From assembly GCA_900321055.1 (NCBI GenBank), contig ONUQ01000165.1, positions 1 to 12,081 on the forward strand: a stretch of DNA of 12,081 nucleotides, written 5' to 3'. The translations under genes were made by a program, and so were the position numbers. This DNA is from an uncultured Elusimicrobia bacterium (lineage in GTDB: Bacteria > Elusimicrobiota > Endomicrobiia > Endomicrobiales > Endomicrobiaceae). Below are positions 6,741 to 12,081 of the stretch, piece by piece. How positions within the stretch are numbered: the stretch's first letter is position 1; every line of letters starts with the position of its first letter. The notes below the pieces were generated by a model. It saw nothing but the letters and a program-made list of their open reading frames with translations, was not told where the DNA came from and did no database searches.

Positions 6741-6813
6741 GCGTCATTAGCTCAATTGGTAGAGCAAACGGCTCTTAACCGTTAGGTTATAGGTTCGATT
6801 CCTATATGACGCA
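6741..6813 (+). tRNA. tRNA-Lys (anticodon CTT)
   Basis: The 73-base cloverleaf is fully paired: acceptor GCGTCAT/ATGACGC, D stem GCTC/GAGC with GG in the D loop, anticodon stem AACGG/CCGTT around loop CTCTTAA (anticodon CTT, reading AAG), and T stem ATAGG/CCTAT with standard TTCGATT loop. The discriminator is A. CCA is not encoded. It is a regular tRNA in contrast to the tRNA-Ala at the left of the window. Confidence 0.97.
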
Positions 6814-6816
6814 TAT

Positions 6817-6843
6817 TTTGTCAAGTGTTATACTATTGACAAA
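6817..6843. repeat. 8-bp inverted repeat between tRNA-Lys and csp
   Basis: TTTGTCAA at 6817-6824 and TTGACAAA at 6836-6843 are exact inverse copies around an 11-base spacer. The right arm contains a consensus -35 (TTGACA, 6836-6841). The spacer holds an extended -10-like TGTTATACT (6826-6834). It is not followed by a T run, so it is not an ordinary terminator. It may be an operator over the csp promoter region, or a 3' processing hairpin for the tRNA. Confidence 0.4.
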
Positions 6844-6876
6844 TTGATAAATAAATACTTAAATATATCAGCGGGT

Positions 6877-6882
6877 TATAAT
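6877..6882 (+). promoter_or_regulatory. Candidate -10 box of the cold-shock gene
   Basis: A perfect TATAAT lies 51 bases before the csp ATG and would start RNA near 6889, giving a leader of about 45 bases. The -35 region at the right distance (about 6854-6859) is poor. The TTGACA at 6836 is too far upstream (35 bases) to pair with it. An alternative is extended -10 TGTTATACT at 6826-6834, which would give a leader of about 93 bases. The choice is not settled. Confidence 0.4.
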
Positions 6883-6897
6883 GGCTCGTATTAAAAA

Positions 6898-6911
6898 AGT
6901 CCTGGCGGACT
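6898..6911 (+). other. Leader hairpin upstream of csp
   Basis: AGTCC (6898-6902) and GGACT (6907-6911) form a 5-bp stem with a TGGC loop. It lies just ahead of the Shine-Dalgarno AAGGAG at 6919-6924 and is GC-richer than its surroundings. It could be a temperature-responsive or stabilising element of the cold-shock mRNA; this is inference. Confidence 0.45.
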
Positions 6912-6933
6912 ATAAATCAAGGAGTAGAAGTAA

Positions 6934-7137
6934 ATGGCACAAGGTAAAGTAAAATGGTTTAACGACCAGAAAGGTTACGGATTTATTTCCAATGATGACG
7001 GATCAGGTGATGTTTTTGCACATTATTCAGCTGTTCAATCTGAAGGTTTTAAATCTCTTGCTGAAGGCGATAAGGTTGAGTTTGATGTAGTAGAATCAGA
7101 AAAGGGACCTAAAGCAGCTAATATAAAGAAAATATAA
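6934..7137 (+). CDS. csp: Cold-shock domain protein (CspA family)
   Basis: This 67-residue single cold-shock domain is full length for the family. The RNA-binding motifs are RNP1 KGYGFI at residues 13-18 and RNP2 DVFAHYS at 26-32, with the opening [15 protein letters not shown] conserved. Such proteins bind single-stranded RNA/DNA, melt mRNA structure and act as RNA chaperones in the cytoplasm. The start is set by a strong AAGGAG 9 bases upstream. The gene stands alone between tRNA-Lys and a strong terminator, with its own leader hairpin and promoter-like boxes. Codons appear less AT-biased than in the membrane-protein genes nearby, as expected for a highly expressed gene. Whether it is cold-induced or constitutive cannot be read from the sequence. 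Confidence 0.97.
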   Translation: MAQGKVKWFNDQKGYGFISNDDGSGDVFAHYSAVQSEGFKSLAEGDKVEFDVVESEKGPKAANIKKI

Positions 7138-7154
7138 TTTTAGCTAGCATAACG

Positions 7155-7191
7155 AAAAAACACCATATCATTTAGATATGGTGTTTTTTTT
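7155..7191. terminator. Bidirectional rho-independent terminator between csp and kdsB
   Basis: CACCATATC (7161-7169) pairs perfectly with GATATGGTG (7175-7183) around a 5-base ATTTA loop. It is flanked by a run of six A (7155-7160) on one side and eight T (7184-7191) on the other. It therefore works on both strands and lies 12 bases from the end of kdsB and 17 from the end of csp, as expected for convergent genes. Confidence 0.95.
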
Positions 7192-7203
7192 ATGTGAATA
7201 AAT

Positions 7204-7932
7204 TTATTTTATCAATTCTTTAACTTTTGTAATATCTTCTAAAACATTTACATCTTGTAAATCTTTTTTAGATATAATAATTTTTATTTTTTTACCCTGT
7301 TCCAAAGCTCTTAATTGTTCTAAACTTTCCGCAACTTCAAGTTTTGTTTGTTTTGATTTTGCAAATTCACAAATGAATTTTTTTGTATATCCGTAAACTC
7401 CAATATGTTTATAATAATCTGTTTTATTTTTAGTGTCTCTTACAAAAGGTATGGGAAATCTTGAGAAATATAATGCATACATATTTTTATCAAAAACAAC
7501 TTTAACAGTGTTTGGAGTAACATAATCATCTGTAGGTTTCATTTTATATGCAACTGTTAAGTATTCTAACTTCTTATCTTTTTTAAATTCTTCTGCAATT
7601 TTACTAACTAATTTTTTATCTATTAAAGGTTCATCTCCTTGAACATTTATGAATACATCGTATTTAGCTAAAAACTTTTTTGCTACGAAAGCAATTCTAT
7701 CTGTACCGCTTTTTAATGTTGTTGGTGTCATAAAAACATTATATCCTGCATTTTTTACTGTATCATATATCCTCTTATCATCAGTAGCAACAGCAACAAA
7801 ATCAACACCTTTACAATTAACAACTTTGCTAATAACATGTAAAATTAAAGGTTTTCCGTTAATTAAATATAAAGGTTTACCGGGGAATCTGCTGGATTTA
7901 TACCTTGCGGGAATAACAACTGCTGTTTTCAT
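7204..7932 (-). CDS. kdsB: 3-deoxy-manno-octulosonate cytidylyltransferase (CMP-Kdo synthetase)
   Basis: KdsB activates Kdo with CTP to CMP-Kdo, the donor for the inner core of LPS, in the cytosol. The 242-residue protein is of normal length. It has the N-terminal pyrophosphorylase loop IPARYKSSRFPGKPL at 7-21, AVATDD at 47-52, SGTDRI at 75-80 and FINVQGDEPLI at 94-104, all diagnostic. An AGAGGA Shine-Dalgarno (complement of 7937-7942) lies 4 bases before the ATG. It follows rfaE1 on the same strand, but a hairpin with a T run separates the two. kdsB is therefore either expressed by readthrough or from a promoter overlapping that hairpin. Its presence indicates an outer membrane with Kdo-containing LPS. 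Confidence 0.95.
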   Translation of the reverse strand: MKTAVVIPARYKSSRFPGKPLYLINGKPLILHVISKVVNCKGVDFVAVATDDKRIYDTVKNAGYNVFMTPTTLKSGTDRIAFVAKKFLAKYDVFINVQGDEPLIDKKLVSKIAEEFKKDKKLEYLTVAYKMKPTDDYVTPNTVKVVFDKNMYALYFSRFPIPFVRDTKNKTDYYKHIGVYGYTKKFICEFAKSKQTKLEVAESLEQLRALEQGKKIKIIISKKDLQDVNVLEDITKVKELIK

Positions 7933-7949
7933 TTTGTCCTCTTAGTTTT

Positions 7950-7978
7950 AAAAAAAACAATGTAAAAAGTATACATTG
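7950..7978 (-). terminator. Hairpin terminator after rfaE1
   Basis: CAATGTA (7958-7964) and TACATTG (7972-7978) form a 7-bp stem with a 7-base loop. On the minus strand it is followed by eight T (complement of A7950-7957). It lies 27 bases beyond the rfaE1 stop and ends only 17 bases before the kdsB start, so it may attenuate rather than fully end transcription. The plus strand also has a T run after the stem (7980-7986). Confidence 0.7.
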
Positions 7979-8004
7979 CTTTTTTTAGTTTATTAATATA
8001 TAAT

Positions 8005-8991
8005 TTATTTTCCGTTAAAAGTTTTTATTGCTTTTACTATCTCATCTACCGTAACAGTAGCTGTTCCAACTTTACCTACAACTATTCCTGCCGCAAAATT
8101 TGCTATTTCTGCAGCTTCAACAAGTTTTCTTTTTGCAGCTAAAGCAAGTGTCATTGTTGCAATAACAGTATCTCCGGCACCTGTCACATCATAAACTTCT
8201 TTTGCTCTTGTAGGAATATGAGTAACTTTATTTTTTTCTATTATAGTCATCCCTTTTTCTCCTCTTGTAATGAGAACAGATTGTGACTCTAAAAGTTTTA
8301 ATATTTTCTTACCGAGTTTTGCTATATCGTCATCTGATTTTATTCCTTGATGTTGTGCATTCATTCCTTCTATAGCTTCTTTTGTGTTCGGTGTCATACA
8401 TGTTATATGTTTATATTTTTTAAAGTTTTCTACTTTCGGATCTACCGTAACCGGAATTTTCTTGTTTTTTGCTAAGGTAATAATTTTTTTTAATACTTTA
8501 TCAGTGACTATTCCTTTTGCATAATCAGAAATAATAACACCATCAACTTTTTTCATTACAGCATCAATGTTTTTAAGTATAGCTACTTCCGTTTTGCCTG
8601 AAAAATAACCTTTTATTTCTTTGTCTACTCTTACAACTTGTTGGTTAGATGCAACAATTCTTGTTTTTAAAGTTGTAGGTCTTTGTTTATCAACTATAAC
8701 ATAATCCGTATTTATATTTTTACTTTCAAGCATTTCTTTCATGCACAAACCATCTAAATCGTCACCAATAACTGTAATAATATATGCTTTTGCTCCTAAA
8801 GAAGTAATATTATTTGCTACATTGCCTGCACCGCCGAGTGTTTGAGTTTCTTTTGTAACTTCTACAACAGGAACGGGTGCTTCAGGAGATATTCTGGAAA
8901 CTTTTCCCCATACAAATCTATCTACCATCGTATCACCCACAACCAAAATTGATTTATTCTTTAAACCTAATATAGCTTTTAATAAATCCAT
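8005..8991 (-). CDS. rfaE1: D-glycero-beta-D-manno-heptose-7-phosphate kinase (RfaE domain I)
   Basis: This PfkB/ribokinase-family kinase phosphorylates heptose-7-phosphate at C1 on the way to ADP-heptose for the LPS core. The 328-residue protein shows ILVVGDTMVDRFVWGKVSRISPEAPVPV near the N-terminus, GGAGNVANN at 53-61, a SDYAKG segment (155-160), and the catalytic anion hole/base motif DVTGAGDT at 268-275. It consists of the kinase domain only. The cytidylyltransferase-like second domain of bifunctional HldE is absent, so a separate rfaE2/hldE C-domain gene must lie elsewhere. An AGGGAGA Shine-Dalgarno precedes the ATG (GGA core 8 bases away). A terminator-like hairpin and kdsB follow, and pyrE lies 170 bases upstream. 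Confidence 0.94.
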   Translation of the reverse strand: MDLLKAILGLKNKSILVVGDTMVDRFVWGKVSRISPEAPVPVVEVTKETQTLGGAGNVANNITSLGAKAYIITVIGDDLDGLCMKEMLESKNINTDYVIVDKQRPTTLKTRIVASNQQVVRVDKEIKGYFSGKTEVAILKNIDAVMKKVDGVIISDYAKGIVTDKVLKKIITLAKNKKIPVTVDPKVENFKKYKHITCMTPNTKEAIEGMNAQHQGIKSDDDIAKLGKKILKLLESQSVLITRGEKGMTIIEKNKVTHIPTRAKEVYDVTGAGDTVIATMTLALAAKRKLVEAAEIANFAAGIVVGKVGTATVTVDEIVKAIKTFNGK

Positions 8992-9161
8992 GTGTGTTCT
9001 CCCTAAACTTTTATAAGACTTAAGCTCATTATTATCACGAATTAATTTTAATATAAGTCTTTCAATAATATTGTCTTTCTATAAAAAATAAAACACATCT
9101 TTATTATGATATAAGTATAAAACCACTAATAATCTCAACTGATATTTTTCAAATATAAAGT

Positions 9162-9737
9162 TTATTTTCTGCTTCCCGGTTTTATTGCTACAGAACCATT
9201 TTTGCACAAAGGACATTCTTGAGCATTATAACTTTTAACTTCTAAACTTAATAAAGAAAATCTAGGAACACCAAAGTCTACTTTTCCTGCACTCCTATCA
9301 ACCAAAGAACATACCGCAACAATTTCTGCTCCGGTCATCTTCAAACTTTCTATAACTTCTCTTGTAGAAAGACCTGTTGTAATAACATCTTCTACAACTA
9401 AAACTTTTTCTCCTTTGTTAACAGAAAAACCTCTTCTTAAAGCAACTTTTCCATCAACTCTTTCAGTGAAAATAGCTCTTGTTCCAAAAGCTCTTCCCAT
9501 TTCATGACCAATAATTACTCCACCCATTGCAGGAGAAACAACTACATCAATATCTTTTACTTTTTCCGTAATTTTTTCTTTTAAATTTTGTGCCAAAACT
9601 TGAGCAACTTCAGGATGCTGTAATATAAGTGCTGATTGAAAATATGTGTCTGAATGTAAACCGCTGGATAACAAAAAATGTCCGTTTAATAAGGCATCAT
9701 GTTTTTTAAATAAATCTTTCATCTCTTCCTGATTCAT
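9162..9737 (-). CDS. pyrE: Orotate phosphoribosyltransferase
   Basis: PyrE joins orotate to PRPP, giving OMP, in pyrimidine synthesis. The 191-residue enzyme shows FLLSSGLHSDTYFQ at 21-34, VSPAMGGVIIG at 67-77, TERVDGKVALRRGF at 91-104 and the PRPP-binding loop VLVVEDVITTGLST at 112-125. The C-terminal CPLC (175-178) is typical of the PyrE subgroup often annotated as the Thermus/clostridial type. The ATG is preceded by GAGGA, with an 8-base gap after the GGA core. It lies on the same strand as pyrD and pyrF but is separated from them by three lipoprotein genes. Its product is used by the PyrF encoded 1.5 kb upstream. Confidence 0.95.
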   Translation of the reverse strand: MNQEEMKDLFKKHDALLNGHFLLSSGLHSDTYFQSALILQHPEVAQVLAQNLKEKITEKVKDIDVVVSPAMGGVIIGHEMGRAFGTRAIFTERVDGKVALRRGFSVNKGEKVLVVEDVITTGLSTREVIESLKMTGAEIVAVCSLVDRSAGKVDFGVPRFSLLSLEVKSYNAQECPLCKNGSVAIKPGSRK

Positions 9738-9792
9738 TATAATTTTCCTCTTCCTTTAATATATAGCAAATATATTTATTTGATATATGTTT

Positions 9793-10200
9793 TTATAAAA
9801 CATCATTTGCTGTTAAAAATAATGATTGTGCCAATGCATTAAAAAAGTTTTGATATGCTAAAGGTTCGGTAACTGCAGTGTTATTAATTTCAGCATTTGC
9901 TCTAACTATACATTGTTTACCTTGTTGACGAACAGTAACTGTCATATTAGTTTTATTTTTAAATGAATAGCCTGATACTGTTCCTAATGTTTCGTCAGCC
10001 TTTTCAATTATAAACCCCAAATCCTGCATAGTTGCAATAACATTTCTTAAAACATTCTTTTTATCGCTTGTATCAAAAGATTTTGTTTGATAATTTCTTG
10101 TTTGAACTTGAGATTGTTGTGAATCTAAAGCCCTGGTTGTAGCACAAGAAGACATAAAAAATAAACCGAAAAGCATACAAACAGTAATAAATTGTTTCAT
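9793..10200 (-). CDS. Small lipoprotein of unknown function, tandem paralogue A
   Basis: The 135-residue protein begins with a lipoprotein signal MKQFITVCMLFGLFFMSSC, acylated Cys19. An ATG 27 bases further upstream (10227) is in frame but overlaps the end of the preceding gene. AGGGAGA at 10207-10213 sits properly before the ATG at 10200, so that is the start. The mature domain (RNYQTKSFDTSDKKNVLRNV... MQDLGFIIEKADETLGTVSG ... YQNFFNALAQSLFLTANDV) is clearly homologous to the preceding gene's product (RNIETRVFETQNEKELL... LQDLGYTIKESDVNLGMITA ... YQQFFEKLSHSVYLTANGI). I cannot give a function. It is probably anchored in the outer membrane, periplasm-facing. It lies 16 bases after its paralogue and 55 bases before pyrE. 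Confidence 0.85.
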   Translation of the reverse strand: MKQFITVCMLFGLFFMSSCATTRALDSQQSQVQTRNYQTKSFDTSDKKNVLRNVIATMQDLGFIIEKADETLGTVSGYSFKNKTNMTVTVRQQGKQCIVRANAEINNTAVTEPLAYQNFFNALAQSLFLTANDVL

Positions 10201-10216
10201 ACCAGTTCTCCCTTTA

Positions 10217-10723
10217 TTATATACCATTAGCTGTTAAATATACGGAGTGCGATAACTTCTCAAAAAATTGTTGATAAACTTTCGTATCTGTAATTTGTTC
10301 TACAGCAAAAATATTTCCGCGATTATCCCAACTTTTTCTTGTAAACAATACTCTAACTTTTATTTTTTTATCTTTAGTAGGAGTTGTTACAATATTTACA
10401 TAAAATTTTTGAACATCCTCATAAACCGTATTAGAGCCAAGCAAAACGAGCATTGCAACTTTGCCTGCTTTATTACCTGCTTCTCTATTTTTTTCTGCGG
10501 TAATCATACCTAAATTAACATCCGACTCTTTAATCGTATACCCCAAATCTTGCAATACTTGAGCACTTGCCGTTAACAGTTCTTTTTCATTTTGTGTTTC
10601 AAAAACCCTTGTTTCTATATTTCTTCGTTCCAAATAATCTTTATCCAAAGTATATAGCTTTTTATAATTTGTACAACCTGCAAATAAACCAACAGTTATT
10701 AAAAATATTATTATTCTTTTTAT
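10217..10723 (-). CDS. Lipoprotein of unknown function, tandem paralogue B, noncanonical start
   Basis: A conventional call begins at TTG 10648 (143 residues, no signal peptide). In the same frame the 25 codons upstream encode (I)KRIIIFLITVGLFAGC followed by TNYKKLYT, a textbook lipoprotein signal with Cys at residue 17. The mature protein therefore certainly extends upstream of 10648. No ATG/GTG/TTG is available between the in-frame stop (10736-10738) and 10648. The first plausible codons are ATA at 10723 or ATT at 10726, 8 or 5 bases after a GGA core. With ATA the protein has 168 residues. The domain matches paralogue A throughout, plus an extra NKAGKVAMLVLLGSNTVYEDVQ stretch. An alternative is a one-base frameshift after the ATG at 10736. 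The function is unknown; it is probably a surface or periplasmic lipoprotein in a three-lipoprotein operon. Confidence 0.82.
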   Translation of the reverse strand: MKRIIIFLITVGLFAGCTNYKKLYTLDKDYLERRNIETRVFETQNEKELLTASAQVLQDLGYTIKESDVNLGMITAEKNREAGNKAGKVAMLVLLGSNTVYEDVQKFYVNIVTTPTKDKKIKVRVLFTRKSWDNRGNIFAVEQITDTKVYQQFFEKLSHSVYLTANGI

Positions 10724-10738
10724 AATTTTATTCCATTA
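10721..10738 (-). promoter_or_regulatory. Stop-reinitiation junction with candidate ATA/ATT start
   Basis: Read on the minus strand, the BamE-like gene's TAA overlaps an ATG (TAATG), which opens only a two-codon ORF (ATG GAA TAA). GGA at 10734-10732 then precedes ATT (10726) and ATA (10723). A reinitiating ribosome could use these to make the full-length lipoprotein B. Confidence 0.5.
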
Positions 10739-11140
10739 GAAACTTGAAGTTCTGTAAGAGAAATCTCTAACCTTACCTTCTTTATCAAATTTTATTATTA
10801 TTGTTAATGTTCTTTGAGAAGAATTATACTTGTTTTTTTCAGATCCTGCTCCTACAACTACAAGCCAAACTCCTTTGGATGAAGAAGATGAATCTATTTG
10901 AGTTGACATTTTGTCATAAACCCAAGACTCTCTTCTTTCTTCATCAGTTGTTACAATATTTGGTGAACCTAATATTTCAACAACTTCTGCGGATGTCATA
11001 CCGATTTTTATTTCTCTTTGAACTTTACCAACACTGATGTTGTCGGTGGCATTTGCTCCTGAATTGTTCTGTGTTGAAGCACAAGAAGTAATAAACAAAA
11101 CACAACTCAACAAACAAAAGAAACTTACTAATTTTTTCAT
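10736..11140 (-). CDS. SmpA/OmlA (BamE-like) domain lipoprotein
   Basis: The 134-residue protein has a lipoprotein signal MKKLVSFFCLLSCVLFITSC with lipobox ITSC (Cys20). It is followed by a short serine/asparagine linker and a SmpA/OmlA-type domain: IKIGMTSAEVVEILGSPNIVT ... RRESWVYD (about residues 44-76), then a beta-rich end TLTIIIKFDKEGKVRDFSYR. The pattern 'G-M-t-x-x-E-V...lG-x-P ... W-x-Y-d' is shared by BamE, a lipoprotein accessory of the BAM outer-membrane assembly complex, and by other small lipoproteins. The precise BamE role is therefore not assured. AAGGAGA lies just before the ATG, and an extended -10 promoter at 11169-11177 would give a leader of about 20 bases. It heads the lipoprotein trio. 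Confidence 0.85.
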   Translation of the reverse strand: MKKLVSFFCLLSCVLFITSCASTQNNSGANATDNISVGKVQREIKIGMTSAEVVEILGSPNIVTTDEERRESWVYDKMSTQIDSSSSSKGVWLVVVGAGSEKNKYNSSQRTLTIIIKFDKEGKVRDFSYRTSSF

Positions 11141-11168
11141 GATTTCTCCTTAAATTTTTTTTAAATTT

Positions 11169-11177
11169 ATTATACCA
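11169..11177 (-). promoter_or_regulatory. Extended -10 promoter of the lipoprotein genes
   Basis: On the minus strand the sequence is TGGTATAAT, a perfect TATAAT with the TG extension one base upstream. It lies in the 48-base gap between pyrF and the BamE-like gene. No good -35 is visible, as is usual for extended -10 promoters. Predicted initiation is near 11162. Confidence 0.65.
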
Positions 11178-11188
11178 AACATTTTTAA

Positions 11189-11827
11189 CTACTTTATAGA
11201 TTCATAAATATTCTTTGCTACTTCTACAGGATTTTCTGCTTGAATAATCGGTCTGCCAATTACAATAAAATCTGCTCCTGCTTTTACTGCAGTTTCGGGA
11301 GTAGCAACTCTTTTCTGATCATCTTGTATTTTCATCGGTCTGATTCCCGGAGTAACAACCTCAAAATCTTTACCGCAATTTAATTTTATTGTTTCTATTT
11401 CAAGAGGGGAAGAAATAACACCGTCAACTCCACAATCCTTTGCCAACTTTGCTCTCTCTACAACTTCTTGTGTGGTTGTAGTTTGACTTGTCAGCACGGT
11501 AACCGCCCAAATTTTTGGTCTGTTTTCTACCGATGTAGCAAATTTTAACATTTCTTGTCCGCCACACGAATGAACAGTTAAAGAATATATTCCTAAATTT
11601 CTTGCCGATTGAACTGCTCTTTGAACCGTTGCAGGAATGTCGTGAAACTTTAAATCTAAAAATACTTTTTTACCATTATCATTAATCATCTTAATGATTT
11701 CTTTTCCATGTTGCAAAAAAAGTATCGGTCCGACTTTGAATACATCTATGTAAGGACTTAAATCTTTTACTAACTTTTCTGCTTTTTTTAAATCAAAAAC
11801 ATCCAGTGCCAGTATTGTTTTGTTCAT
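11189..11827 (-). CDS. pyrF: Orotidine 5'-phosphate decarboxylase
   Basis: PyrF decarboxylates OMP to UMP, the last step of de novo UMP synthesis. The 212-residue protein is of the short bacterial type. It has LALDV with D9, FKVG with K31 (30-33), and the catalytic Asp-Lys-Asp set in FLDLKFHDIP at 56-65 (D58, K60, D63). Phosphate-binding segments TPGIRPM and VIGRPII lie near the C-terminus. Its ATG overlaps the TGA of pyrD (ATGA), and AAGG lies 7 bases before the start, so translation of the two is probably coupled. Downstream, 48 bases separate it from the BamE-like gene with no T-run terminator seen, so some readthrough into the lipoprotein genes is likely in addition to their own promoter. 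Confidence 0.95.
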   Translation of the reverse strand: MNKTILALDVFDLKKAEKLVKDLSPYIDVFKVGPILFLQHGKEIIKMINDNGKKVFLDLKFHDIPATVQRAVQSARNLGIYSLTVHSCGGQEMLKFATSVENRPKIWAVTVLTSQTTTTQEVVERAKLAKDCGVDGVISSPLEIETIKLNCGKDFEVVTPGIRPMKIQDDQKRVATPETAVKAGADFIVIGRPIIQAENPVEVAKNIYESIK

Positions 11828-12081
11828 AATACAACCTTACCTTGTAATTCTCTAATATTTGTTATCTTTCTGTCTTTTAAATAGTTATCTAATCCGCGAT
11901 AAGTATTTTCAAAAACATTTGGTTCCACTAAAACTTGTGTTCCTATGCTTACACAAGATGCTCCTGCTAACATAAACTCTATAACATCATCACTGTTTGA
12001 TATTCCGCCACAACCAATAATAGGAATTTGAATTTTTTGATAAGCATCAAAAACACATCTTAAAGCCATAGGTTTTACACA
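11824..12081 (-). CDS. pyrD: Dihydroorotate dehydrogenase, C-terminal part (cut by window edge)
   Basis: Only the last 85 residues are in the window; the reading frame stays open to the right edge. VKPMALRCVFDAYQ corresponds to the class 1 'IKPIALRMVYE' segment. IPIIGCGGISNSDDVIEFMLAGASCVSIGT is the FMN-phosphate-binding end of the TIM barrel (GGI and the final G-T). The ATG at 12069 is internal, not the true start. PyrD oxidises dihydroorotate to orotate. Organisation with pyrF in ATGA overlap supports the assignment. Class 1A or 1B cannot be decided from the fragment; a pyrK gene to the right would indicate 1B. Confidence 0.9.
   Translation of the reverse strand, partial: CVKPMALRCVFDAYQKIQIPIIGCGGISNSDDVIEFMLAGASCVSIGTQVLVEPNVFENTYRGLDNYLKDRKITNIRELQGKVVL

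Noticed and set aside
8005..8991. Truncation of a bifunctional HldE
   Set aside because: The kinase domain is complete with normal ends, and many bacteria encode the kinase and adenylyltransferase separately. There is no remnant of the second domain downstream.
9016..9060. AGACTTA ... TAAGTCT inverted repeat upstream of rfaE1
   Set aside because: The arms are only 7 bp with a 31-base spacer in AT-rich DNA, and no promoter with proper spacing overlaps it. I see no solid regulatory element in 8992-9161.
9142..9156. Inverted repeat ATATTT/AAATAT after pyrE
   Set aside because: Six A-U pairs only, with no T run on the pyrE strand; not a credible terminator.
9787..9803. ATGTTTT/AAAACAT palindrome over the stop codon of lipoprotein A
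   Set aside because: The stem is short, almost all A-T, and lacks a following T run; likely chance.
10225..10227. ATG at 10227 as start of lipoprotein A
   Set aside because: It lies inside the end of the preceding gene and puts nine polar residues before the signal peptide. The ATG at 10200 has its own AGGGAGA.
1..12081. Defence system, mobile element, CRISPR array or prophage
   Set aside because: No transposase, integrase, regularly spaced repeats, terminal inverted repeats or phage-type genes were found. The tRNAs show no flanking attachment-site duplication within the window.

Overview
The window is strongly A+T-rich and densely packed. It encodes parts of a Gram-negative (diderm) cell: Kdo activation (kdsB), heptose phosphorylation (rfaE1), an O-antigen-ligase-type polymerase/ligase, three lipoproteins and a type IV pilus set. 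All genes look like bacterial core or near-core genes. No phage, IS, CRISPR or plasmid signals were seen. Low GC, a retained LPS pathway and type IV pilus genes would fit an Elusimicrobiota/Endomicrobium-like lineage, but that placement is a weak inference from gene content and composition only.

Left part (1-6683, + strand). A tRNA-Ala(CGC) gene with an unusual elbow comes first. It is followed by a co-directional, tightly spaced run: coaD, pilT (8-nt overlap), a small pilin, pilD, a WaaL/Wzy-type membrane protein with C-terminal TPRs, a UPF0104/LPG-synthase-TM-type membrane protein, and a cytosolic GT2 glycosyltransferase (11-nt overlap). This looks like one operon joining pilus retraction, prepilin processing and a glycan assembly/transfer module. 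The pilin departs from the usual prepilin cleavage site (Asn instead of Gly at -1).

Middle (6684-7203). A promoter drives tRNA-Lys(CTT). Next is a small cold-shock protein gene with a structured leader and a strong Shine-Dalgarno. A bidirectional rho-independent terminator separates it from the convergent minus-strand genes.

Right part (7204-12081, minus strand; transcription runs from right to left). pyrD (partial) overlaps pyrF by ATGA. An extended -10 promoter then precedes three small lipoproteins: a BamE/SmpA-like protein and two tandem paralogues of unknown function. pyrE, rfaE1, a hairpin terminator and kdsB follow. The intergenic stretch 8992-9161 holds no convincing element beyond weak AT-rich inverted repeats. 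No gene-free stretch exceeds 300 bases.

Most notable observation: two unrelated genes (UPF0104 membrane protein; second lipoprotein) have no ATG/GTG/TTG that could give a full-length protein. In both, the complete N-terminal membrane helix or lipoprotein signal begins at a sequence ATT-ATA-AAA placed at normal distance from a GGA Shine-Dalgarno core. This suggests initiation at AUA (or AUU) codons. Standard gene callers would truncate both proteins at internal TTG codons.
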